Source: Clostridia bacterium (GTDB lineage Bacteria > Bacillota > Clostridia > Oscillospirales > SIG627). From it: 35,628 nt of DNA. The DNA lies in NCBI GenBank assembly GCA_017414535.1, contig JAFQMA010000044.1, positions 117,125 through 152,752 on the forward strand. Reading direction: 5' to 3'. Shown piece by piece: positions 25,746-33,154 of this stretch. Made by a program: the position numbers and the translations under genes. The notes under the pieces are model-generated. The model made no database searches. It was not told the DNA's origin and worked only from the letters and a program-made list of their open reading frames with translations. Position 1 is the stretch's first letter, and every line of letters starts with the position of its first letter.

Positions 25746-26579
25746 ATGACAGGACGAAGCTTTCGCGGGCTTTATTTTCTGATCCCGCTCGCTCTTTTGG
25801 TTGCGGCGTTGGCCGTTCCCGGAACAGCCACCGAAGGAGTGGAGGAGGGGCTGGCCATTGCCCTTTCGGCAGTGAAGGCACTGACCGTTCCCATGGTACT
25901 GGGAGGCACAGTACTTCGCCTTTTCCCCGCGTTAGGCGATCTGACTGTCTGCCTTCCCTATTGCTTGGGACTGCTGTGCGGCTTTCCTGCGGGGGCACAA
26001 CAGGTGGCGGAGCTATATAGTGCAGGCAGGATCGAAAAAAAGCAGGCAGAGCGGCTATTGTTTTTCTCAAACAACTGCTCTCTGCCCTTTCTTTTTGCCT
26101 TACTCGGGAGAAGGGGGCTGCTTCTCTTTTTCCTGCAGTTGATACTGACCCTCCCTTTTCTGATCTGCACTGTACTTAAAAGGAAGGATCTTCCGCGCCG
26201 CGAAACCTCTCCCCTTTCTCTTTCTGCCGCACTGACGGGAAGTCTTCGAAAAGCAGGTGAGACACTGGTTTACGTATGCACGTGTATCGTCTTTTTTACC
26301 TTTTGGCGATGCTGGCTCTGCACGGTACTGCGCCCCACCGGAGCCTGGGAGAGCGGATTGCGTCTATTCTTGGAGCTGACGGGCGGTGTGACAGCGCAAA
26401 CGGGGATCACTCTCCCCTTACTGGCGGCGGGGGTCGGCTTCGGGGGAATGAGCGTTCATTTGCAAACGGCGGGACTTCTTTCCGACGCAAGGCTCTCTTG
26501 CAAAAGCCACCTTTTGGGCAAATGCTTTTTGGGGCTTGCCATGGGAGCGGCAGGCTATTTTTTGCAAAGGGGCTTGTAA
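25746..26579 (+). CDS. YlbJ-like sporulation membrane protein (nucleoside-recognition/Gate domain)
   Basis: A 277-residue multi-pass membrane protein. Conserved features are LCGFPAGAQQVAELY, FFSNNCSLPFLFALLG and the C-terminal VGFGGMSVHLQTAGLL, which match the Gate-domain family containing B. subtilis YlbJ (SigE-controlled, needed for spore cortex). It is shorter than YlbJ (about 400 residues). About seven hydrophobic segments are visible. The ligand is unknown. GAGGAG lies shortly before the ATG. It is divergent from the sporulation genes yqfC-yqfD, which supports a sporulation role. Confidence 0.78.
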   Translation: MTGRSFRGLYFLIPLALLVAALAVPGTATEGVEEGLAIALSAVKALTVPMVLGGTVLRLFPALGDLTVCLPYCLGLLCGFPAGAQQVAELYSAGRIEKKQAERLLFFSNNCSLPFLFALLGRRGLLLFFLQLILTLPFLICTVLKRKDLPRRETSPLSLSAALTGSLRKAGETLVYVCTCIVFFTFWRCWLCTVLRPTGAWESGLRLFLELTGGVTAQTGITLPLLAAGVGFGGMSVHLQTAGLLSDARLSCKSHLLGKCFLGLAMGAAGYFLQRGL

Positions 26580-26602
26580 AAAAAAGAAGAATCGTGTAGA
26601 AT
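26574..26602 (+). promoter_or_regulatory. Promoter of the small Cys-rich gene
   Basis: TTGTAA (26574-26579) and TAGAAT (26597-26602) with a 17-base spacer; the -35 contains the stop codon of the YlbJ-like gene. Confidence 0.6.
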
Positions 26603-26625
26603 AAGAAAAAAGAAGGGAGGACGCC

Positions 26626-26826
26626 ATGAAAAAAAAGGATTTTGAACGCTCCTGCGCACTGTGCGAGCATGGCTGTGAGGTTTACGGCGGTGACTGGTGC
26701 ATTTGCAAAAAAAAGGGTGTTGTCTCCCCTACGGATTACTGTGGCAAATTCTGCTTTGACCCCTTAAAGATCAAAGTCAGCGTCAGAAAGATCCCGAAAT
26801 TCAATCCCCTGCCTGAAATAAAGTAA
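26626..26826 (+). CDS. Small Cys-rich protein, unknown function
   Basis: A 66-residue basic protein with seven cysteines in its first 43 residues: C10-x2-C13-x3-C17, then C25-x-C27, and C39-x3-C43. The pattern suggests one or two zinc sites or a small metal cluster. No signal peptide is seen, so it is probably cytosolic. It has GGGAGG five bases before the ATG, its own promoter-like element and a strong terminator, so it is very likely expressed. Similar short proteins appear in clostridial genomes, but I do not know a function. Confidence 0.75.
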   Translation: MKKKDFERSCALCEHGCEVYGGDWCICKKKGVVSPTDYCGKFCFDPLKIKVSVRKIPKFNPLPEIK

Positions 26827-26851
26827 AAGGCCCGAAATTTCGGGCCTTTTT
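26825..26851 (+). terminator. Terminator after the Cys-rich gene
   Basis: Perfect palindrome with arms AAAAGGCCCGAAA and TTTCGGGCCTTTT, followed by T; it starts at the stop codon of the small gene. Confidence 0.9.
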
Positions 26852-26859
26852 AAATAATA

Positions 26860-26894
26860 AACACCGCGCTTCCGAGGAACCGCGGCGTTTTTTA
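26860..26894. terminator. Second, bidirectional terminator facing malic enzyme
   Basis: AACACCGCG (26860-26868) pairs with CGCGGCGTT (26881-26889). T-rich runs lie on both sides, so it mainly ends the malic enzyme transcript on the minus strand. Confidence 0.8.
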
Positions 26895-26903
26895 TTTTAT
26901 CAT

Positions 26904-28076
26904 TTAGATGCGGGCTACGCCGGTCTTGCGAGCGGCTTCTGCCACAGCGGCGGCAACAGCCTTTGCCACTTCCTTATTGAGAGCGGAGGGAACAATGTAC
27001 TCTGCATTGAGCTCCTCGGGCTTGATGTAATCAGCAATGGCGCGAGCGGCGGCCAGCTCCATCTCGGTATTGATGTCAGCAGCACGAACATCCAGAGCTC
27101 CGCGGAATACACCGGGGAATACCAGTACGTTGTTGATCTGGTTGGGGAAGTCGCTTCTGCCGGTACCCACAACGGCGGCACCTGCCTTCTTGGCAAGGTC
27201 GGGCATGATCTCGGGAGTGGGGTTCGCCATGGGCAGGAGGATGGGGTCCTTTGCCATGGAGGCAACCATTTCCTCATTGACAAGGCCGGGGCCGGAAACA
27301 CCGATGAACAGATCTGCGCCCTTCATAGCGTCAGCCAGCTTGCCGGTGAGCTTCTCGCGATTGGTAACCTTAGCCATCTCAAGCTTAGCCTCGCGAAGGT
27401 CCTCGCGACCCTCGTAAACGATGCCCTTGCTGTCACAGATGATCAGATTCTTCAGGCCGGAAAGCATCAGCAGCTTAGCAATGGCGATGCCTGCGGCGCC
27501 TGCACCGTTGATGACGGCGTGGATCTCGTCGATCTTCTTACCGACTACCTTCAGAGCATTGAATACAGCGGCGAGAACAACGATAGCGGTGCCGTGCTGG
27601 TCATCGTGGAAAATCGGAATATCACAGAGCTCCTTGAGCTTCTTCTCGATCTCGAAGCATCTGGGAGCACCGATATCCTCCAGGTTGATACCGCCGAAGG
27701 AGCCGGAGAAGAGGCTGACGGCCTTCACAATCTCGTCAACGTCCTTGGAGCGGATGCAGAGGGGGATGGCGTCCACGTCACCAAAGGCTTTAAAGAGAGC
27801 ACATTTGCCTTCCATAACGGGCATACCTGCCTCGGGGCCGATGTCACCAAGACCGAGAACGGCGGTACCGTCGGTAATAACGGCAACGATGTTGCCTCTG
27901 CGGGTCAGCTCAAAGCTCTTGGAATAATCCTTCTGGATCTCCAAACAGGGCTGAGCAACACCGGGAGTATAAGCCAGGGAAAGGTCGTCACGAGTGTTCA
28001 GCTCCATTCTGGTGACCACTTCGATCTTACCGTTCCATTCGTAATGCTTTTTCAGTGATTCCTTTGCGTAATCCAT
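26904..28076 (-). CDS. NAD(P)-dependent malic enzyme (short, malate to pyruvate)
   Basis: Oxidative decarboxylation of malate to pyruvate with NAD or NADP. The 390-residue protein is the short bacterial form without a phosphotransacetylase domain. LAYTPGVAQPC carries the catalytic Tyr, and GDIGPEAGMPVMEGKCALFKAF holds the Lys and metal-site region, followed by FHDDQHGTAIV and the Rossmann loop INGAGAAGIAIAKLL. The start is the ATG at 28076, five bases after AGGAG; an upstream ATG has no ribosome site. A promoter lies at 28144-28172. Cofactor preference cannot be read safely from the sequence. Confidence 0.93.
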   Translation of the reverse strand: MDYAKESLKKHYEWNGKIEVVTRMELNTRDDLSLAYTPGVAQPCLEIQKDYSKSFELTRRGNIVAVITDGTAVLGLGDIGPEAGMPVMEGKCALFKAFGDVDAIPLCIRSKDVDEIVKAVSLFSGSFGGINLEDIGAPRCFEIEKKLKELCDIPIFHDDQHGTAIVVLAAVFNALKVVGKKIDEIHAVINGAGAAGIAIAKLLMLSGLKNLIICDSKGIVYEGREDLREAKLEMAKVTNREKLTGKLADAMKGADLFIGVSGPGLVNEEMVASMAKDPILLPMANPTPEIMPDLAKKAGAAVVGTGRSDFPNQINNVLVFPGVFRGALDVRAADINTEMELAAARAIADYIKPEELNAEYIVPSALNKEVAKAVAAAVAEAARKTGVARI

Positions 28077-28143
28077 AGTTTCTCCTACTCTGCCATATTC
28101 CATGCTTATAGAAGTATGGCATTATATATATTTTTATATAGAC

Positions 28144-28172
28144 ATTCTAACACGGATAAAGGAAACATTCAA
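28144..28172 (-). promoter_or_regulatory. Malic enzyme promoter
   Basis: On the minus strand TTGAAT (28172-28167), 17-base spacer, TAGAAT (28149-28144). The leader of about 60 bases contains a weak GCCATA/TATGGC hairpin. Confidence 0.75.
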
Positions 28173-28234
28173 CTATTAAATGAAATTTTTTTGCATAACT
28201 GCCGAAAAAAATTTAAGAATACGCCGAATATTTC

Positions 28235-28262
28235 AAAAAAACGGCCCGAAGGCCGTTTTTTC
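28235..28262 (-). terminator. Terminator after the PnuC-like gene
   Basis: ACGGCC/GGCCGT stem with a four-base loop and a run of seven T on the minus strand, immediately after the stop codon. Confidence 0.92.
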
Positions 28263-28947
28263 AGTCCTCCTGCTCGCGATGCAGGCGCTGCCAGGAAAGG
28301 AAGGTTCGAATATCGTTAAACAAAAAGGAAGCAAAGCAAACGATCACGGGAAGGACCGAAGGATCGCGAAGGTATTCCCCGCCCCACAGAAGGATCAGTA
28401 CCACGTCGTTGACCGCATAGGCCAAGGCAAAAAAGGAGCTCCGCTGGAAGGATAGGGCCGCTGCAAGAAAGCTGGTGGCGATGGAAAAGGTAGAGACCGC
28501 CAGCTGTGCCGTGCCAAGCACACGCAGAATAAAATAGAACAACACCGTTACGGGAACGCACACCATCACCGTCAGCATGACACGCCCGAGGCTGAGCCTT
28601 GACACCTTCACCCTGCCCGAATCCCGATAAGGGTTGCGAAGCCATGAGATAATACTGAAGATCGCGGCGGGGGCGGACATACCGAGGTAGGTGACGCTTT
28701 CTCCGTAATAGGCAAAAAACAACGAATAAATGCCGTAAAAAAGGCAAAAGGCAAGGGACAGAAATTGCCCCATCACCACGCCCTTGGCAATATAGATCAG
28801 GGCGGTGACTCCCACCACGGAGCCGATGACGCTGACGAAATCCCCGGCGGGATAAAGAAAATAAGACATCACGATGGCGCCGGAGGACAGGGACCAGAAA
28901 ATCAGATCCTGCGGAGTCAGGCGAGGAAAAAGACGGTGCAGCTTCAC
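28261..28947 (-). CDS. PnuC-like nicotinamide riboside transporter family protein
   Basis: A 228-residue membrane protein with about seven hydrophobic segments. Segments such as SLAFCLFYGIYSLFFAYYGE, FLAAALSFQRSSFFALAYAV and NDVVLILLWGGEYL resemble the PnuC family, which imports nicotinamide riboside or related vitamins by facilitated diffusion. The start is GTG at 28947, overlapping the lysozyme gene stop as GTGA, with GAGGTGAA upstream. The neighbours give no NAD link, so the substrate is not assigned beyond the family. Confidence 0.72.
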   Translation of the reverse strand: MKLHRLFPRLTPQDLIFWSLSSGAIVMSYFLYPAGDFVSVIGSVVGVTALIYIAKGVVMGQFLSLAFCLFYGIYSLFFAYYGESVTYLGMSAPAAIFSIISWLRNPYRDSGRVKVSRLSLGRVMLTVMVCVPVTVLFYFILRVLGTAQLAVSTFSIATSFLAAALSFQRSSFFALAYAVNDVVLILLWGGEYLRDPSVLPVIVCFASFLFNDIRTFLSWQRLHREQED

Positions 28948-30332
28948 CTCTTCACCTCAAGATAGCTTGCCACCGCAAAGACCTCGCGCCCTTGATACAA
29001 AAGCTTATCCCAGCCACGGTCTCCGATACCGATGCGCTCCACGTATTCTCCGTTTTTGAGCAGGACCACCACCTCACTGTCGGTGGTGGGAGCGGCACGA
29101 AGATTGACCTCCACCTTGGCGGTAACAAGCTCGGAGGTCTTTTCAAAGCTGTGTCCTGCGGCAGGATCGTGCGGTTCCTCCTGCAGCTGCTCCGTCAGAT
29201 AAGAGGTGACCGCATAGACGGGCTGACCGTTCAAAAGAAGGCGGCTCCAGCCCATATCGCTTTCTCCCGTGCAGGTAAGAAAGGTGCCGCGGGAAAGCTT
29301 GCCCACCACTTCTCCATCCATGGAGGGAAGGGCGCGGAGATTGACTTCGATCTTCGCGGTGACGGATTTGGAGACTGTGGCAAAGACCTGCTTGAAGCCA
29401 TCGGGCGCTGAAGGGTCCTTCGGGCGGGCCGTGGGATCCTTGGGCTCTTTTTTCTCCCAAAGAACGTAGCTGACGTTGCGATCCACGTTACCCGAAATGC
29501 CCTTCACCTTGCCCTTATCACTGTACTGCCACATGGAAAGGGGCAGATCGGTGGAGGGAAAGGAGACGTCGGGATATACGGGGGCGGTATAGGCGGCGCC
29601 CCACAGATGAAATTCTGCGACAATGCGGTCGGCCTGCCACATATTCTCATCCTCCAGCTCGGAAATGGGAGCGTAGAGCATAGCGTCATAGCCTGCGCGT
29701 GAGACCTCTCGCAGAAAGCTCAGGGCTGTATCGGTACGAACGGCTGCGGAAATGGTAAGGTCCTTTCCGGGGCTTTCCCAGTCCAACACCACGGGAAGAG
29801 AAATAGCGTAGCCTCCGATGCGCTCCAGCACCCACTGTGCCTCTGCGCGGGCGGCGGCGGGGCTTTCCGCCTCGGAATAGAAGTAGACACCCACGGGAAC
29901 ACCGTATTTTTCGGCCTCCTGCAGATTGTAATAGGCGTTGGGATCCTCTCCGCAGCCGTCGTCATCGGCAAAGCCGAGACGGATCATGGCAAATTCCACC
30001 CCGTCCGCCTGCACCTTCGCCCAATCGATGCGTCCCTGCCATTTGGAAACGTCAATACCATGGGCCAACACGGTTTTGGAGGGCTCCTTCTTTCCCGTTT
30101 CGGGAGGCTCTGCGGTCTCCGCGGTTTGGGGAACGGTGGGCAAGGGCTCCTCTCCTTGAGCAGTAACGGATTGCGTGTCCTCCGTGGGACTCTGCCCTAC
30201 CTCCTCGGTGGCGGGAGGCAGAAGAAGGAGAATGACGGTCAGGATCAGTGCCGCCGCAAGGCACGGGATAAAAACCGCGATGCAGATGCGCCACGGTCTC
30301 TGACTCCATAAGCTTTGAATGAACTGTTTCAT
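28944..30332 (-). CDS. GH25 lysozyme with two SH3-like wall-binding domains
   Basis: A 462-residue surface or secreted muramidase. The N-terminal membrane anchor (about residues 16-38) is followed by a Glu/Thr/Pro-rich linker, a GH25 domain starting GIDVSKWQGRIDW near residue 92 and containing VVLDWES with the catalytic Asp-x-Glu near 184-186, and two C-terminal bacterial SH3 repeats. These start at KIEVNLRALPSMDGEVVG and KVEVNLRAAPTTDSEVV. The start is the ATG at 30332, after AAGGAG; the frame extends upstream, but over the DUF2156 gene 3' end. It may act in wall turnover or in lysis of competitors. It lies between the DUF2156 gene and the PnuC-like gene in one unit. Confidence 0.92.
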   Translation of the reverse strand: MKQFIQSLWSQRPWRICIAVFIPCLAAALILTVILLLLPPATEEVGQSPTEDTQSVTAQGEEPLPTVPQTAETAEPPETGKKEPSKTVLAHGIDVSKWQGRIDWAKVQADGVEFAMIRLGFADDDGCGEDPNAYYNLQEAEKYGVPVGVYFYSEAESPAAARAEAQWVLERIGGYAISLPVVLDWESPGKDLTISAAVRTDTALSFLREVSRAGYDAMLYAPISELEDENMWQADRIVAEFHLWGAAYTAPVYPDVSFPSTDLPLSMWQYSDKGKVKGISGNVDRNVSYVLWEKKEPKDPTARPKDPSAPDGFKQVFATVSKSVTAKIEVNLRALPSMDGEVVGKLSRGTFLTCTGESDMGWSRLLLNGQPVYAVTSYLTEQLQEEPHDPAAGHSFEKTSELVTAKVEVNLRAAPTTDSEVVVLLKNGEYVERIGIGDRGWDKLLYQGREVFAVASYLEVKR

Positions 30333-30351
30333 ATCGGTTTGCTCCTTATTA

Positions 30352-31227
30352 TCAGCGAAGCACGTATTTTTCAAGCAAGCGGCAGGGGTGATAGGATTCC
30401 TTGGAATAACGAAGGCCCGTATCGCCCATGTCCTCCTCGCGGTTGACGAAGGGCACACCCTCCCCGAAGCGACGCAAAAATTCGGACACCATCATGGGAT
30501 AGGCGCCTCGCACGTTACGTGAGGCCTTTTCAATGTGAACAAACAGCGTATCGCCCACGATCTCACCCACGGACATGGCCACTACCTGCCCCTCGGCACG
30601 GATGAGACCGCCGAAAAAGCCGTATTCCTCAAAGTGCTCCAGCACCTCGCGAACGATGCTCTGTTCCGTTTCAAAATAGGTAGAATCCTTTTGCACCTGC
30701 TCACCGTAGGAAAAGAAGAAGGCGCGGGCATCGGGGAGATTTTTTTCGCAAAGCTCTTCAAAGCACCAATCGGCATGCTGCTTTAAAAAGGAATTGCGGT
30801 GATTGCGCTGGCCGGAAAGCTTCTTACCGCGGAAGGTGGCAAGAGACTCAGTGTGATACAAATAATCAAACCATTCACGAGTAGGGGTAGCGGTCAGATG
30901 GGGATAAAAGGAAAGGATGCGCTCCTTTTCCTCCTCACCAACACCGCAAAAAACGCGCACAGCTCCGCTCTCGGCAATATGCTCCTCCAAAAGGGCAAGG
31001 CCGCGATCGCCCTCTCCCATAGGAGGCATGAAGGCAAATTCTCCGGGGATATGCTCGCTTTGCAGGAACAGATACCCCTCCCGCAGAGCATAGCGGGTGT
31101 GAAAATGACCTCGCCACATCATGGCACCGCCCAGAGTCTGGTCGCATAAACGAGATCTTCCACGGATAAAATAGGATTGTAAAAGCGGAATCTCCGCCAA
31201 GGTTACAGGCTTGAAATCCAACTGCAT
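30352..31227 (-). CDS. DUF2156 (phosphatidylglycerol lysyltransferase-like GNAT) protein
   Basis: A 291-residue protein matching the DUF2156 family, which has two GNAT-like halves and includes the soluble domain of MprF-type aminoacyl-lipid synthases. Recognisable segments are MQLDFKPVTLAEIPLLQSYF, FDYLYHTESLATFRGKKLSGQRN, FLKQHADWCFEEL and the C-terminal HIEKASRNVRGAYPMMVSEFL with NREEDMGDTGLRYSKESYHP. There are no membrane segments, so lipid lysylation is not implied. AAGGA lies about 11 bases before the ATG. It heads a unit with the GH25 lysozyme (19-base gap). Confidence 0.88.
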   Translation of the reverse strand: MQLDFKPVTLAEIPLLQSYFIRGRSRLCDQTLGGAMMWRGHFHTRYALREGYLFLQSEHIPGEFAFMPPMGEGDRGLALLEEHIAESGAVRVFCGVGEEEKERILSFYPHLTATPTREWFDYLYHTESLATFRGKKLSGQRNHRNSFLKQHADWCFEELCEKNLPDARAFFFSYGEQVQKDSTYFETEQSIVREVLEHFEEYGFFGGLIRAEGQVVAMSVGEIVGDTLFVHIEKASRNVRGAYPMMVSEFLRRFGEGVPFVNREEDMGDTGLRYSKESYHPCRLLEKYVLR

Positions 31228-31261
31228 ATTATCTTTGATTCCTTTATAAAATACAAGGGCT

Positions 31262-31290
31262 ATTGTACCACAGAGAGGCAGCTTTGACAA
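31262..31290 (-). promoter_or_regulatory. Promoter of the DUF2156-GH25-pnuC unit
   Basis: TTGTCA (31290-31285), 17-base spacer, TACAAT (31267-31262) on the minus strand. Confidence 0.82.
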
Positions 31291-31334
31291 GCCCTGATAT
31301 TTTGGCACAAAACGACAAAAGACGCGCATTCATA

Positions 31335-31363
31335 TTGACAAAAATGGTATTCCTTGGTAAAAT
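31335..31363 (+). promoter_or_regulatory. Promoter of the AbrB-type regulator
   Basis: TTGACA (31335-31340), 17-base spacer, TAAAAT (31358-31363). It lies back to back with the DUF2156 promoter, so the regulator could control both. Confidence 0.85.
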
Positions 31364-31394
31364 ATTCACACCGCAAGGAAAGGAGGAGCTCCCC

Positions 31395-31637
31395 ATGAAA
31401 AAGATTTACAGCATTCGCAAGATCGACAATTTGGGTAGGATCGTGATCCCGATGGACTTTCGCAAGGCCTTGGAAATTCAAGAATGGGACGAGCTTGCCA
31501 TTTCTCTGCGCGAAAACGAGGTCGTGATCCGCAAGGCGCAAAACGCCTGTACCTTCTGCGGAAGCGAAGAGGGCCTTACCGAATACGAGGGCCGCTTTCT
31601 CTGCAAGGCCTGTCTGGAAAAGCTGAAAAGCTTTTAG
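31395..31637 (+). CDS. AbrB/SpoVT-family regulator with C-terminal zinc ribbon
   Basis: An 80-residue DNA-binding protein. Residues 3-47 are a swapped-hairpin AbrB domain: IRKIDNLGRIVIPMDFRKAL, then the EWDELAISLRENEVVI strand pair. Residues 52-73 form a short zinc ribbon with C52-x2-C55 and C70-x2-C73. The ATG at 31395 follows GGAGGAG by six bases; the upstream frame covers the promoter. AbrB-type proteins are dimeric transition-state regulators, and the zinc-ribbon form is common in Clostridia. The targets are unknown; the divergent DUF2156-lysozyme operon and its own promoter are the first candidates. Confidence 0.9.
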   Translation: MKKIYSIRKIDNLGRIVIPMDFRKALEIQEWDELAISLRENEVVIRKAQNACTFCGSEEGLTEYEGRFLCKACLEKLKSF

Positions 31638-31751
31638 ACCCCAGGTGTAGCACATAGCAAGCCAAGAATTTTGGGCACCGCGAGCCGGGCGACCAAAGCA
31701 GATTCACCTTTCCCCTTTTCTCCATCGCAACCTTAAAATTTAATACCATAT

Positions 31752-31791
31752 CGGGATGTAGCGCAGTTGGTAGCGCGCCTGCTTTGGGAGC
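31752..31791 (+). pseudogene. Truncated tRNA-Pro(TGG), 5' half only
   Basis: The sequence begins CGGGATG (acceptor 5' strand), then TA, the D arm GCGC-AGTTGGTA-GCGC, G, CCTGC and the anticodon loop TTTGGGA. After GC the tRNA pattern stops: the anticodon 3' strand, T arm and acceptor 3' strand are missing from the following bases. It is therefore a tRNA-Pro gene cut just after the anticodon loop, as expected at an integration or recombination junction. Confidence 0.8.
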
Positions 31792-31881
31792 GTGCATAAC
31801 TCTCACCGCTTCGAAAAATCAAAAGTGCAAAAAAGCCTTTATTTATGCGGGTTTTCGGGTATTTGTAAAAAATAAAAAATC

Positions 31882-31901
31882 GGTCAAAAATCGTTTTGAC
31901 C
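31882..31901. repeat. Inverted repeat in the island junction
   Basis: GGTCAAAA and TTTTGACC are separated by ATCG. The eight-base-pair arms could be a protein-binding site, for instance for a recombinase, or a weak hairpin. The right arm contains TTGACC, a possible -35 for the tRNA, without a well-placed -10. Confidence 0.5.
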
Positions 31902-31949
31902 ACAGTTTATCCCACTTCCACGTAAAAACTCAAAAAATTGAATAGATAT

Positions 31950-32025
31950 CCGGGTGTGGCGCAGCTGGGAGCGCGGGTGGTTTGGGACCATCAGGCCGCA
32001 GGTTCGATCCCTGTCACTCGGACCA
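31950..32025 (+). tRNA. tRNA-Pro(TGG)
   Basis: Complete 76-base cloverleaf with encoded CCA. The acceptor CCGGGTG pairs with CACTCGG with one G-T wobble; D stem GCGC/GCGC; anticodon stem GGTGG/CCATC with loop TTTGGGA (anticodon TGG); variable AGGCC; T arm GCAGG-TTCGATC-CCTGT. It differs in all stems except the D stem from the broken tRNA-Pro 160 bases upstream. It is followed at once by an intrinsic terminator. Confidence 0.95.
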
Positions 32026-32062
32026 AAAAACCTCTGGAATCGCTTGATTCCAGAGGTTTTTT
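32025..32062. terminator. Bidirectional terminator between tRNA-Pro and the island operon
   Basis: Stem CCTCTGGAATC/GATTCCAGAGG with a short loop, flanked by A and T runs. It ends the tRNA on the plus strand and the five-gene operon on the minus strand, overlapping the last stop codon. Confidence 0.93.
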
Positions 32063-32549
32063 ATATGTATCTTTTTATGATCTTATAGGCATCAATTAAT
32101 CTTTGCTGACGAAAATCTGGTGTTCCCCCAAACCCATTGTAGAATGACGGATTTGTAAATATTGTATTAGGTTCAGTTTTTCTATCAAGCGAAAAAATTT
32201 GATGTATTTCATTTTCTTCGCCAACATAAACTGATTCAATATTATTCGGAAATTGCTTTTTTCCTACAAACTGATCTCCAGTAATATCAATAACTACTCC
32301 TTTATTTTTTGTTACAAGCCAAACATGACGTCTTTGATAATCATATTTGCTTTGAGCATTAATTTGGTATGTATCTATACCATTTTCAAACAAATATTCA
32401 CCTAACAAATCACATGTGATGTCACAACATTCATTGGGAAATGTAAAAAGGCACGAACGGACAGTAAATTCTCTATTTGATTTTGCAGAATCAATTGCTC
32501 GTCGGAATTTTTTAGATAACTCATATAATTTATCCATATAGACCACCAT
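32061..32549 (-). CDS. Papain/transglutaminase-like Cys-His-Asp protein
   Basis: A 162-residue protein of an AT-rich accessory operon. The pattern FPNECCDITCDLLGEYL, then RRHVWLV, then VVIDITGDQFVG places Cys42 (or Cys41), His75 and Asp88 in the order and spacing of a compact papain- or transglutaminase-like catalytic triad, with the D-x-T-x-x-QF pattern typical of such folds. This suggests a thiol hydrolase, protease or deamidase, possibly an effector. No signal peptide or membrane segment is visible. It begins one base after the SprT-like gene; the first ATG (32549) has no ribosome site, and the ATG at 32537 with GGTGG upstream may be the true start. The function is inferred from motif order only. 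Confidence 0.65.
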   Translation of the reverse strand: MVVYMDKLYELSKKFRRAIDSAKSNREFTVRSCLFTFPNECCDITCDLLGEYLFENGIDTYQINAQSKYDYQRRHVWLVTKNKGVVIDITGDQFVGKKQFPNNIESVYVGEENEIHQIFSLDRKTEPNTIFTNPSFYNGFGGTPDFRQQRLIDAYKIIKRYI

Positions 32550-32550
32550 A

Positions 32551-33123
32551 TTAAAGAATAGTTGAACACGCCCTGCAAACCAATTCTAAACCACTCAACT
32601 TCTTATCCGAATTTACTTCATAATCATCTACCGCACATAATATCAAACTGAGTTTTGTTGTGATTTTGTTTTTGTCATCGGTCGTATTGTATCTCTGAAA
32701 CAAATTGTTTAAAGTGCCTTTAACAATATTATATATCTGCCTTTCTCTTTCGCCTAACTCTACATATGCACCACCACTAAACAAATCACTTATCAACCAA
32801 AACATTGCTGTATTATCTTGATACTTAAAGTAATGCAAGCCCAAATAGTAATGAATAATCTCATGTCTAATTGTTTCTTTTAGTTCTTCGTCGCTTCGGT
32901 CATCCCTCAGATAAACTACCGGATAGAGAGAATTCAATTTTGTTCTTTCATTTTGGTGAGTATGGGTAAATCCATATATTGATTCCTTTTCTGCTCGTTT
33001 TGTAAGTTCTTCAAAAACGATTGGTAAATAATTATGCTTAGGAATTCTCATTGAGAAAACCTCGTTAATTTCAGTCCAAAAACCCTTTGCATATTCTCTA
33101 TAAAAATCTACATTGTGACTCAT
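32551..33123 (-). CDS. SprT-like zinc metalloprotease-like protein
   Basis: A 190-residue protein. YPVVYLRDDRSDEELKETIRHEIIHYYLGLHYFKYQDN has the HExxH zinc motif (HEIIH) in the setting of SprT-like domains, where a later residue gives the third ligand; that ligand is not clear here. SprT-type proteases act on DNA-bound proteins in eukaryotes, and bacterial members occur in mobile elements. The C-terminus contains CAVDD and LVCRACSTIL. It lies between the membrane protein and the Cys-His-Asp protein in one operon. Any specific substrate would be a guess. Confidence 0.65.
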   Translation of the reverse strand: MSHNVDFYREYAKGFWTEINEVFSMRIPKHNYLPIVFEELTKRAEKESIYGFTHTHQNERTKLNSLYPVVYLRDDRSDEELKETIRHEIIHYYLGLHYFKYQDNTAMFWLISDLFSGGAYVELGERERQIYNIVKGTLNNLFQRYNTTDDKNKITTKLSLILCAVDDYEVNSDKKLSGLELVCRACSTIL

Positions 33124-33154
33124 TGCTAAAACCTATTCCTAATCTTTTCTTTGT

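Larger units (their letters stand above)
31638..31949. other. Non-coding junction between core genes and the AT-rich island
   Basis: About 310 bases with no credible gene. It holds a 5'-half tRNA-Pro remnant (31752-31791), then AT-rich DNA with an inverted repeat (31882-31901) up to the intact tRNA-Pro. No integrase gene or long direct repeat is visible inside the window. Composition changes from GC-rich to AT-rich near 31800. Confidence 0.7.

Noticed and set aside
31576..31806. Minus-strand open frame over the tRNA-Pro remnant
   Set aside because: It covers the AbrB gene end and the tRNA fragment, and has no ribosome site or domain.
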